Assembly (NCBI GenBank): GCA_015501585.1
Contig: JADNRY010000504.1
Coordinates: 1-42,969 of the forward strand
Reading direction: 5' to 3'
Length of the DNA stretch: 42,969 bases
Source: Rhodocollybia butyracea
Lineage: Eukaryota; Basidiomycota; Agaricomycetes; Agaricales; Omphalotaceae
A model generated the notes under the pieces. It did no database searches, was not told where the DNA came from, and saw nothing but the letters and a program-made list of their open reading frames with translations. Below, one piece after another: positions 1 to 9,718 of the stretch; position 1 is the first letter of the stretch; the number at the start of each line of letters is the position of its first letter. The translations under genes were made by a program, and so were the position numbers.

Positions 1-2
1 CG

Positions 3-314
3 AGCGTTATACCCATACCATCGAGTTCAACCTTGCCGAGCTCCTCCCTGCCTGCGTCAACGTCGAGTATCACAGCGTACGTGACAATAAATCCAACAAA
101 TCCAAAATACTCACTTTCTTCGACTGACAGTACCAACACCACCGTCTTTGAGTCCACTACGACGTTTAGTGTTCTCACGATCGATGGTACGGCAACAACA
201 ATTCCAGTGAACGTCACTTCGCTTGGCCCACTTCCTGGATCTGAATCTTCCTCTACCGCCTCTCCCTCCCATCGGGCAATAGCGCGTTTGCGACCTCTGC
301 TTCTATACCAATAG
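3..314 (+). CDS. C-terminal part of a Ser/Thr-rich protein, truncated by window edge
   Basis: The frame is open from the first bases of the window to a TAG at 312-314, so the 5' part lies outside. The visible 103 or so residues are rich in Ser and Thr, as in the O-glycosylated stalks of fungal secreted or cell-wall proteins. In the last 25 residues the composition changes to Arg/Leu-rich. A neighbouring frame (about 262-330) reads a more hydrophobic, small-residue tail ending at a TGA near 330, which would suit a GPI-type C-terminus. A frame change or unrecognised intron near 255-265 is therefore possible. No catalytic domain is visible and the family is not recognised. Coding is supported only by openness and the strong composition bias. 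Confidence 0.4.
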   Translation, partial: SVIPIPSSSTLPSSSLPASTSSITAYVTINPTNPKYSLSSTDSTNTTVFESTTTFSVLTIDGTATTIPVNVTSLGPLPGSESSSTASPSHRAIARLRPLLLYQ

Positions 315-616
315 TTGGTATGGTTGCCGGCTGATAATTACGGGGATTGAATTGAACTTGGTGCCGAGTATGCTTATTCTCAACCTCTGCATACAACCAC
401 AGCTTCTTCAACTTTCCTCGTGTTCAGCCACCGTTTCCGACCAAATTTGAGCGGATTATGGTGGACTATCATCGTACAACGTAGTTCCTTTGGGATTTTG
501 ATAATATACGCAGGTTATAATAAACAAACAAATGGGATTAAGCTTGTGAGCTAACGTGGCGCTGACTGGCGCTTCTTTTCTGAATATTACCATCATGCAT
601 CAGTTCGCTTCTCTTC
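315..616. other. Intergenic; upstream region of the GMC oxidoreductase gene
   Basis: About 300 bp without a supported gene. It should hold the 3' end of the Ser/Thr-rich gene and the promoter of the GMC gene. An AT-rich stretch near 510-535 could be promoter DNA, but there is no clear TATA box at a convincing distance. Confidence 0.3.
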
Positions 617-2556
617 ATGTCGCCCAGCTCCATAGAGGCAGTTTCGTCGAAAACTTACACCTTCATTGTAGTTGGTGGCGGGACAGCTGGTTGTGTTCTT
701 GCCGCGAGGCTCAGCGAAGACCCACTATTTCTGTGCTGCTTGTTGAACGCGGTCCAATCGTTGACGGCTGGGCTGCAAATGTCCCACTTCTTTCGAGCAA
801 TCTCAACGACCAGAAGGCACCGGTATACAAATGGCAATCCGCTCCGTTGACTGGAGTCAACAACAAAACAATCACCATGGTCACTGGCAAAGCCCTCGGT
901 GGCTCATCCAAGATCAACGGACTCTTGTACACGCGTTCAGTACCCGCTGAATATAATGCCTGGGAGGCCGCAGGCAGGAAAGGCTGGGGCTGGCAGCACG
1001 TCGAGTCTTATTTCGATAAGAGCGAAACTAATCTGACCAACCCCACGGCAGGTCATCGAGGACACGCAGGTTTGTTTCTTCTCTGGTTCGATTTTGCTTC
1101 GCAAACCCCATTTTCCTGTAGGACCATGGCAGACTCAACATGTGAAAAAGGTTCGCTTCAAACCAGTTTCCAAGTACAAATCACCCTCTATATCCTTACA
1201 CACATGTATCTGACTACCTTGACAGTACCATTAAAGCGGCTCAACGCTTGGGAATTCCGTACATCCACCAAGCTAATGATCCAGCGTCTCCAGTTGCAAC
1301 TTGTACACGTCTGGATGCAACCATTGACAGTCATGGTCATCGAAACGCAACATCAGATGCCTTTTTGCCCAGTGAATTAATCCGATCCCGTAAAAATCTT
1401 CACGTCTGCACAGGAACATTAGTTTCTGCACTAGTTTTCCAAGGGTTGAAAGCAGTCGGTGTATACCTTCAATCAGATTATGATACAAGTGTCTCTCAGC
1501 GTTATCAAGCTCATGTTGAGCGGGAGGTCATTCTATGCGCTGGGGCCATCGCCACCCCACAGATATTGCTGCTCAGGTACGTCTTTCTACTTTCGTTGCC
1601 TGGCTCAAATTGAAATAATCTTAGTGGTGTGGGTCCTGCAGTGCACTTAAAGGAGCATCAAATCCCGGTGGTAAAGGATCTCGCAGGTGTAGGAGCCCAT
1701 CTGGTAACGCTTCCTCTTGTCTATTCTCTCTTTATATTCTCATTTTTTTCTCAATCTCACATAGCAAGATCACATAACTGTTCCCATAATCTATCAAGTC
1801 CCGGTGATGGATAGTATCGCTGTCCTGATTGCAAATCCTTTCATTGCTGTCAAAGAGCTATTCAAGTATCTCTTTACTAATAAAGGCATGTTTGGCACCC
1901 AAGTTCAACATGCCAACCTCGTTCTCCCTTCTGCTCTTCTTGATGAAAACTCGCATATTGGCTCAGACAAAGGTCTTAATGGAGACAAAGATCTTAATGG
2001 ATATGATCCCTCAAATATTCCTGACATCGAGGTGATGCTGATTCCTGTCAACCCTACTGACCGCCAGTTCGACGGTCTTGCCAAATGGAGTGGAACGTTC
2101 TCCTACTTGTGCACTGTGCTACGACCTGAATCAACGGGTACGGTGCGCTTAGCATCGGGCAATGCAAAGGATCAGCCTCTTTGTGATCTGGGGATACTGT
2201 CGAATTCCGCTGATCGTATCCCACTTCGAAAGGTTTTACGATTAGCAGTCGCACTCGGCCGTTCCGTGCGTGAAGCGGGATATCCTCTTAAAGATATCGT
2301 TGTTCCCGCTAATGAAACGGATGAAGCCCTTGATGCATTTGCAAATGACAATCTCACTACAACTTATCATTACTCCTCGTCGTGTCGGATGGCGGAGGAG
2401 ACGGCTATGGGTGTGGTGGATGATGAGCTAAGGGTACATGGGATCTCAGGACTACGCATCGCTGATGCAAGCATCTTTCCAGAGATTCCTGCTTGTCATT
2501 TGCAGGCCCCAGTGGTTATGGTGGCTGAGAGGTGTGCTGATTTTTTGATGAGGTGA
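617..2556 (+). CDS. GMC-family FAD oxidoreductase (aryl-alcohol oxidase / glucose-methanol-choline type), with a one-base frame break near the start
   Basis: Exons read as 617-1069, 1122-1173, 1226-1576, 1625-1703 and 1765-2556, with GT-AG introns of 48-61 bp. The N-terminus has the Rossmann ADP-binding motif VVGGGTAGCVLAARL. Next come VLLVERG and GKALGGSSKINGLLYTR (GMC signature 1). Exons 3-4 give GAIATPQILLLSGVG (signature 2). The C-terminus keeps the active-site His in YHYSSSCRM and a second His in ACHLQAP. The family oxidises alcohols or sugars with FAD and often makes H2O2 for lignin degradation. One base is missing in the C run at 721-723: the frame starting at ATG 617 must shift there to reach the conserved VLLVERG strand. 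Unless this is an assembly error, the gene is broken about 35 codons in. The family is sure; the substrate is not. No obvious signal peptide follows ATG 617. Confidence 0.88.
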
Positions 2557-2900
2557 TTTGTAGGCTGTAAGCGCCATAATTTATTTTTTATTTCTCGAGG
2601 GAAATGTGATAAACCAATCTTGTTACTAGTTTGTTCTGCTGTTCATAATCATAGTACAAAATGATATTTTTATTACAACAAAACATCTGTGTGAAACATG
2701 TACATAACAATCAAGCAAACTTATGTGAACTTTGAAGAGGGGCTTGCGTTTACTATTAGAGCTTTAGCGCTTGTGAGATCAAATGAATAGGGGTTTGTTA
2801 CGACTTCCATCTTGGGGAGTTTACTATACTGTTGCTTATTCTGCTACTTAGGCTACGTGCATAGACACTTATATTAAGTACCAACAAGTATGTATATTAC
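2557..2900. other. Convergent 3' intergenic region
   Basis: AT-rich DNA between two convergent genes. It should hold both 3' UTRs. No ORF, repeat or RNA gene is seen. Confidence 0.4.
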
Positions 2901-4947
2901 CTAATCTGGTCGCTCTCGTTTCTTACCTCTGGGTTGTTGCGATGCTCCCAGTCCTTGTCGGTTCATGAGAGTTGTCATTTCTTGCCTCAACTTCTTGGCC
3001 TCCTCCAACGCTTCCTGGAGCTTGGAAGCATTTTCATCTATACTGGCTAACTGTTGGAAATGTTACTTCCCATCCGTGAATACGAATACCTGATAACACA
3101 CCTCCCCAACTTGAAACTGTTGTTTCATTTGCTCACTTGGCGGCTCCTGTCAGCTCATAAGTTTAATGCTGAGATAGCGGCAAATGGGCAGCTTACTTGT
3201 TGAGATCCTCCTGTCTTGACATGTTCTGGATTTACATATGGCTTCTTGTGTTCAGAACTAGTGGGTTCATGCCAGATTGGCATTTGGTATTGATTTTCAT
3301 TTTGCAAATCACGCAAGTGTATTTGTGATGAGCTTTCTACACTTGATTGATGCAAAACACCAGTTTTTGATTGTACGGTTTTCAGACCAATCTCAGATAA
3401 GACCCCAACTATAGTCGATATAAGCTATTTTTTCAGCACTATATCAATATATTACCTTTGATTCCATTGTGATCCTGAACAGATACTTCTGGGTGACACT
3501 CTTTGAGTACTTGATCAATGGTTATATGCTCGTTCTACAAAGCAACAGTAAGAAAAGGTATATATTCCATGCTGGCTATACCTTGATCCCGGCGTTAGCA
3601 TATACCCATAAATCATTTTCATGGGCTAATGCAAAATCTGCATCAGAATTCTAGATACATTTACTGAGCCTAAATGCAGTTTTGGGAGTTGGAAGTGAAC
3701 ACACACTAAGGATATAGTCCAGGACCATATGTATGTGATCCCAAGTCTGAAAAGCCATGATAAGCAAGGAGTAACTGATGATGGCAAGAATCGCACATTT
3801 TCCTGGTCTACATCCTCTTCTTCCTCCTCACTTTCCAGTCCCAGTAGGACATCTTTGCCATGTTCATCATCCTTTGAAGGGTCTTGAGGCCCTGCCGCTG
3901 CTTTCAACCTTTTCGGAACCCCCTGTCCTGTGATTCTCTGTTTCATGCGAAAACCTCGTATGAAGATGCATTGATCTGACCATTTCTTGATAGCTTGGGC
4001 ATCAAGTAGGGGCTGATCTAACAATGTCTACAATATCATGAATTTGGGAAGACAGAAGATGGGATTTCACTAGCTTACAGGATTGTTTGTTGCAGCACGG
4101 CTTGCACGCCGACCTGTGCCCCGAGGCTGTTGCCTTGAATTGATAGGTTCTTCATGAAGTTGAAGTCGTCCACCAGGGCCATATTTTATGATGGAATTGC
4201 CAGAATTCTCACACAAAATGCCAGTCGATACCTGCATACCGCCCGAGTTGGAAGTGAAGCCGACAGATAACTTAAGGTGCCCTTCGGTACTTTGATTCTC
4301 AACAACACCCGTGATCCACGACCGCACACGGGTGCAACCAGTGACCAGAATAATATCCTCATGACGGCGATCTCTAACTGTCTTAGCAGCTGCGAGCCAG
4401 TTTGAACCATTCTTGATTAATTGTTCTTTGTAGATCTGATCCATACGGGAATCTTCACGCGACCCGTGATCAAAGAAACCAAGTATGGCCCCTGTGTTGC
4501 GCTCAAAAGCAAGTGATGCACTGCCATTCACCGGTACAGGTCTGGATAATTTAGAATTAAAAAGAGATAACAAAGAAGTTTATATGCGACGTACGCCATT
4601 GTTTTGATACCTCCGAATATGTTCAAACGCTTGTGTGAGTGGTAAACCATGGGTACTTCAGATCGCCAGTCAACGTTCTTCATATTCAACGGAACGAGTT
4701 CAAAGTTGTCTGGTCGGGGACCCCTGCCTTGGTGAGGGTGGTCCCAGATAAGGTGAATATTGAAAAGGCGTGTAAAAGTACCATCCTCCTCCACGCAACC
4801 AACATCTCCTGGGCGGATATGAGGAAGGAGTCCAGTAAGCTCCCCCTCAGAATCCAAAGCATACCCTGGGTGAGGATCCCAAAGAGCGAGTCCATTGTAG
4901 AGAGACGATATCTGCTGGGCATAAATTGTAGGAGGACTGGTGGGCAT
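2901..4947 (-). CDS. Conserved agaricomycete protein of unknown function
   Basis: Start ATG is at 4947 and stop at 2903-2901, with about nine exons. The first are 4947-4595, 4541-4079, 4027-3797 and 3746 onward, with introns of about 47-54 bp. The pattern matches an uncharacterised protein common in mushroom genomes. It has a proline-rich N-terminus, then a block giving LWDPHPGYALDSEGEL and RPGDVGCVEEDGTFTRLFNI, then DIILVTGCTRVRSWITG, then the marker SDQCIFIRGFRMKQR, an acidic DVLLGLESEEEEED stretch and HMVLDYILSNSDADFALAHE. The last two exons form a short coiled coil (LASIDENASKLQEALEEAKK) and end in a basic tail. That tail is longer than I expect for the family. No enzyme motif, signal peptide or membrane segment is seen. 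The gene is clearly conserved, but the function is unknown and I do not assign one. Confidence 0.8.
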
Positions 4948-5434
4948 TGGAACAAATGGAGGCGGAGGACAAGGATGGCAGGTGAGAACAATCGGGGTTT
5001 CATAGCCTTAGTCCTTCTAGGATAGAGATGAATATCAACTTGTAAACTTGTAAACAATCTATCATACAGTTTTGGACAGAGCAGATTTTGTATAGCGACC
5101 CGGTGACATCGGCTGGATTAAGATTCCATTGTACAGAGTTATCGATCGTTGAGTATAGCCTGGCTGAATGGAGACAAAAATGTAAACACGAGAGAAAGAA
5201 AAAGAGGTGGGCGCTTACAAGTTAGCGGGCCGGTTTTCCACGAACGTCACCGTGACACCGTCACTTGAATGAGATCCTCGTCGACGAGCAGGTAAAGGTT
5301 AGCCTACCGTGGCTTGAATCTTGCTTACATTTATGTGGCTTGTTTATAGGGAGACTCGAAGTCTAACACGCTGAAAGCCTGAAATCGGCTAGAGAATTTC
5401 GGGAATCAAAACCACGGTTTAACACAAATTAACA
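4948..5434. promoter_or_regulatory. Divergent intergenic promoter region
   Basis: 487 bp separate the start codons of the unknown agaric gene (-) and the DUF1776 gene (+). The region must carry both promoters. No unambiguous TATA box or repeated site is seen, though GTTTATAGGG at 5343 is a weak candidate for the plus-strand gene. Confidence 0.35.
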
Positions 5435-7688
5435 ATGGACAGCACGATGGACAAGCTCGAAGAATACCTTTCTGCAATGGAAGAATATGTTTTCGCTTCA
5501 CTTTCATCTGCAGCACCTGAAGGAATGAAAGACAAAATGAACCAGTTATGGATTGACATAACAAGATATGGGCCCTCGATATCGATAAATGACGTTACTT
5601 CGCGGATTCCTAGTCCTTTTGAAATCCCTCCGCCCCCGCCTCCCCCTCCGCCTAAATCCTGGTCAGAAATGGCTGCTGATTGGGTAGATGAAAATCCGAG
5701 GATTTTGGCCTGTGCGACAGTCGTTGGCGTAGGGATTCTAGCCGGGCTTGGGTACCGGCGTTCATGGTATGGAAGGAAGATAAGAAGGTTAGGGAGTAAG
5801 GCAGGCAAAGCAGCGTCTAGACGAAAAGTCGTTGGTTCGTGTACTTTTTTCTTTCACTTCGTTCAGTATTTCTCAACAACTTCTTCTTTCCTAGTTGTTC
5901 TTGGTGCAGACACCAGTCCTCTTGCTCTTCCTCTCATCCTTGAATTGGAACGAAACGGGTACATTGTCATTGCCAGTGTAACATCTGTCGAGGCCGTCGA
6001 CGAACTCGAGAGGAAATGTCGAGGTTCTGACGAGCTGAAGGCGGGGGACTCTGGATCTGGATCCTACGTCAAAGCTCTGGTATTGGATCCCACCTCTGCC
6101 TTACCCGACGCCGTACCGGTATTCCTCCGTTCCCTAGCATCAACGCTTGGGCGCCGATTTCCCATTACTGCCTCAGGTGACCCGTATGCTTCACCTGCAG
6201 ACCACCCATATGTGCAGGCCGTAGTATCGTTGCTGACGATGCCTTCGAACTCCCCGTTGTCTGTGTCCTCAGAGACATCTATCACGCACGTCTCATCCCA
6301 CGCTCCCCTTGAACACATTTCTCTTCGCTCCACGTATCTCTCGTACCTTTCTCAGACACAGATCACCCCGTTGCAAGTGATCCAGGGTTTACTGCCTCTT
6401 TTGAGGAATGTACATGTCCCCAAGTGAAAAGGAGGAACCTAAAATGGTTGTTGTTTGCGTTCCGTCAGAGTCCGCGACGAGTGTCTCGCCAGGCCTCGCA
6501 TTCAAGTCCCTGCAAACAATGTCCACGGTCTCCACCCGCGCAGCCATCTCTGTTCTACGAGATGAAGTTGACGTTGCTGCGCGGACTGGGAAGAGTGAAG
6601 GAATGAGGGGAATTAAAGTTGTCGAGGTCAATGTTGATTCATCGATCCTCGATACTCTCTCGTACGAGTCGCTTGACAATGCAACCACGACTACCGAACA
6701 AGATGTATACAAAGCAATGGAAAAGTGGACTGCATCGGAGAAGGTTACCTATGGTCCTGCATTCATCCGATTCGTCGAGGACAACTTTACGCCCACTAAA
6801 GCTCGATCGTCCAATCTCAATTCCAAATCCTTGTCTGAATCGTCTATATTCACCCAGACGATTCTCGCTGTGATTAGCAACGGTAGATCTGGGTATGGAT
6901 ATGGATACGGTCCTGGAACATCGTTTTCGAGAAGGCTGGGGAGAGTTTTCGGATTTGGGACTGGGTTATTTGGATTCGCTGGTAAGAGGGACAGTGTGGT
7001 TATTCGTCGTGGCAATGGCAAGTGCTTTTCGTCTTATCGAGAATGGGATTTACATCTAACTGTTTCTCTTTACACTGCCGCCTTGTTCTCGTCTTTTTTG
7101 TTCCTCCTCGTCCTTGCTAATCCTTCGTTTTCTACTCGGAACTTTCTTTACTTTTCAATCTTGATGTCATTTTTTTACATTGTCTCTTTGGCCTCTCAAT
7201 TATCCCTCACAGGTCATCCACACGGAGCACTAGGCACACTCAGCACCCTGTTTCTGGCCCCCATCTACACATTTCATAATACCTCCCACACGCTGTTTCT
7301 CTACCTTCCCGTATCAGTCCAAAACACGCTCAATCGTATGTATGCTCCCGTTCGCCAAGCGGCCTGGTCTTTGAGGCGGCGTATATGGGAAGAGAATATT
7401 ACAACTCAACGTCGTGCAGAGACTAACACTCCTACCTCTACAACCCTAGTCTCTACACGTCTTGGAACCGCTCCTGCACATCCTCGTGTACACACTCCTC
7501 TTTCGCGTTCTATCAACCCGACTACTCCGGCCCCGGCTCCCTCCCCTGCGTCGTCTGCCTCCGTTTCTGCAGCTTCGTCTGCCTCCGCTTCTGCATATAC
7601 TTCTGAAGCAGAGGCTGAATCGGAAGTCGGCAGTAGCTGGGTAGACCTTCCGCGTAATGGTGAGATGGAATCGGAGAGTGATGCTTGA
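5435..7688 (+). CDS. DUF1776 family protein (short-chain-dehydrogenase-like, membrane anchored), with one frame break
   Basis: The N-terminus carries the family pattern LEEYLSAMEEYVFASLS, LWIDITRYGPSISI, a run of nine prolines, SWSEMAADWVDENP and a transmembrane stretch ACATVVGVGILAGLGY. After intron 5835-5894 comes VVVLGADTSPLALPLILELE, the SDR-like nucleotide-fold start. Then follow PVFLRSLASTLGRRFPI, HPYVQAVVSLL and PLQVIQGLLPLLRN. The frame then stops at 6425-6427, but conserved sequence resumes in another frame (VVCVPSESATSVSPG, AISVLRDEVD) and runs to 7688. Dropping one C from CCCC at 6418-6421 joins them. The C-terminal part has hydrophobic segments around 7050-7300 and a Ser/Ala-rich tail. 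An extra intron within 7058-7212 is possible. Fungal DUF1776 proteins have no established reaction. Family assignment is firm. Confidence 0.85.
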
Positions 7689-8267
7689 TTTTAGAACTCG
7701 GTTAAACTGGTTCAGTTGTGGGAAAAATAAAGTTGGAACAAGCGAAGCAGGCAGAGATGGGGGGAAGTACTGTCGAAGAAAGCAATAGAGTTTGCAAGAG
7801 AAAAACTCCCTGCTCTACTTATGGAATTCTGTAGTATTTATCTCTGCTAGAAAACAAATATTTACTCATCCCTACTCTTCGTGTACTTTGTATAGTTTAT
7901 CGTGTACATGTATCAAGTTAGTTGTACAAGTTTGATTAGGCGAAATAAAAAAAATTGTATCACACTAACCAACATCGGCTTTTCCTTGTGCTGTTCTCTG
8001 GAATGTCTATTCACGGTATGCCATCGGTTCTGGCGGGAAGCTTACTGGATTCTTTCAATTTCGCAATCCCCACGAAAACAGTCTCCGGTCTCTCCCCAGT
8101 CCAGAAGACAATTATCAGGTAGCGAATTATTGACATTACGTATACACAGTGAATTTCCCTAGGTCCTGCCCTGCGCGTCGCCTGGAAATACGAACAAGCG
8201 AATCGAGAAAGTGGTCAGGCACAGATTGATCATAACGATTATGGTACATTGGCTTCAGTCAGGCTAT
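7689..8267. other. Convergent intergenic region; 3' end of the inverted duplication
   Basis: About 580 bp between convergent genes. From about 8190 to 8267 the sequence matches, in inverse orientation, the DNA just after the second toxin copy (13101-13175), so the duplication includes 3' UTR. Nothing else is seen. Confidence 0.45.
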
Positions 8268-9325
8268 TTACAAGTTTTCGATGGTAGCAACAACATTATA
8301 CGAGTCAACGTTCTTATAGACTCCATTGCGGCTCAGGATTTCTGTCGGTTTACCATCGGAGTACTGTTGTGGAAGAAAAGCAGAAGAAAAGACAGTTAGC
8401 TTTGTAAGTAGGTAGGAGAGCACTGCTCCTTCATACCTGAATCTTCTCCTTGTAAGTGAATGGAACGTCGATCTGAGCTAGAGAGATTGTAGCTACAGCT
8501 CTCACTTTCTGCCCCGGCTTGACCTCAACTTCGGTGGTGTCTGAGATTGTCTTCTCTGTTCCCTTGGTCCCTCCGATGGAAGTTTCGATGGAAGTCCCAA
8601 TGCTTATCTCCCCCGACGCTGAAGCAACCTCTGGAACTCCAACCTCAAACGAAGTCTTGACCCCGAGCTCAATACCCTCTGTCCTATTCCAAGTCCCAGA
8701 CTCGGACTTCGTGTAGGTGTAGGTCAGCGTTTTCTTCAAAGTCGCATCTGATGAATTGGTGACGGTCTGACTGGTGACAGCCATGGGGGGTAAATTGATA
8801 ATCTGCGCAGTGGGAATATCATATTTGACATCGTATATCTCTCTGCTCAAAACAGGCTGCCTGATCTCAAGTGGCTTGGATGGAGCGGTGACTAGAGTCT
8901 CAGAGTGATGCCCGAGGAACCTGTACTGTCCGCCGCCTGGCCGGAGGGCGATGGAAAGCTGAGCCGTGTCCTCGCCAATGGCGACCATGGTCATGGGACA
9001 GGCATCTTGACGATTGGTGTACTGACGAATATCCGTATTCGCATTGGGACCCAGCCAAGCACCATGTGCACTTTCAAGATAAAATATTCCGTTCCCAGCT
9101 TCATGTACTGTCCAGGTACATTCATAGTTCACCCTACTCTCTGGGCGGTCAAAGTAGACATCCGCCTTGTTGTTCCAGGCTACCATGTAGTACTTGTCAC
9201 TGTTGAGAATCTGGATGCGGTGGGGAAGGATAGTAGGTAGAGCGGCTAGAGCAACTAGTTCACAACGGTGCGAGTCAGTGTGCTATACAATGCTTTGGTA
9301 AGTTTGACTTACTTGAAGCGGCCAT
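8268..9325 (-). CDS. Aerolysin-like pore-forming protein, copy 1
   Basis: Three exons on the minus strand: 9325-9313, 9254-8437 and 8363-8268, about 308 residues. The tiny first exon is supported by an intron (9312-9255) that also occurs, identical, in the second copy. Residues of about 15-140 look like a beta-rich sugar-binding or agglutinin/fascin-like module (LESAHGAWLGPN). The C-terminal half has the ETX/MTX2-aerolysin pattern: Thr/Ser-rich strands, NRTEGIELGVKTSF, a Gly/Ser/Ala amphipathic hairpin, then TEVEVKPGQKVRAVA. Such proteins oligomerise on membranes and form beta-barrel pores. In mushrooms they are thought to act against nematodes, insects and other grazers. No signal peptide is seen, so cytosolic storage is likely. 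It is the divergent partner of the 12054-13100 gene and appears intact. Confidence 0.87.
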
Positions 9326-9450
9326 GGTGGAGGATCGGTAAGAATCAGGTAAGAATGTCTTATAGTTGATAAGTCGTTGGGTGATATGGTTTGGTTCTGA
9401 CAAAAACTGCGTCTTATAAAAGATGCAAGCATACACGCCTTTCATTAGGC
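9326..9450 (-). promoter_or_regulatory. Core promoter of toxin copy 1
   Basis: A TATA box (TTTTATAAGAC on the minus strand, near 9422-9412) lies about 90 bases before the start codon. From TATA to ATG the DNA matches the second copy's promoter almost base for base over about 95 bp, including a polypyrimidine-flanked CAACGACTTATCAACTATAA leader. The context around ATG (ACCATGG) is optimal for initiation. Confidence 0.65.
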
Positions 9451-9718
9451 AAAAATTCACGATGCAACTGGCTTCCTCTGACATTTTTCGGTCGCACTGC
9501 CAAGGCTCTAGCAAAACCAATTCCGAACGTACAAAAATTCACGAGGCAAGGCTTCCTTTGACACTTATCGGTCGCACTGTCAAGGCTCTAGCAAAATCCA
9601 TCGCAAAACCCATTCCGAACGTACAAAAATTCACGGGGCAAGGCTTACTTTGACATTTTTCGGTCGCACTGCCAAGACTCCAGTAGGCAAATCCATTCCG
9701 GACGTAAAGTACTGAGGG
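9451..9718. repeat. Three tandem repeats upstream of toxin copy 1
   Basis: Units start near 9451, 9533 and 9625 (spacings 82 and 92 bp). Each contains, in plus-strand order, AAAAATTCACG, a purine/GC block, TTTGACATTTTTCGGTCGCA, CAAGGCTCTAGC and a CCATTCCGAACGTA-like end. The middle unit reads ACACTTATCGG at the core. Degenerate related units occur in inverse orientation upstream of copy 2, so this is promoter DNA of the duplicated gene and not a random satellite. Confidence 0.75.

Noticed and set aside
556..1380. Long plus-strand ORF starting at 556 as the GMC gene start
   Set aside because: Its first 50 codons are in the wrong frame for the Rossmann motif, which lies in the frame starting at 617, and its end runs through introns at 1070 and 1174.
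3469..5025. Plus-strand ORFs of 60-128 codons over the minus-strand unknown gene
   Set aside because: They are antisense shadows without motifs; the minus strand has consistent splicing and a recognised family.
6408..6427. Programmed +1 frameshifting at GTCCCCAAGTGA in the DUF1776 gene
   Set aside because: Similar one-base offsets occur at homopolymers in many other genes here, so a sequence error is the simpler explanation.
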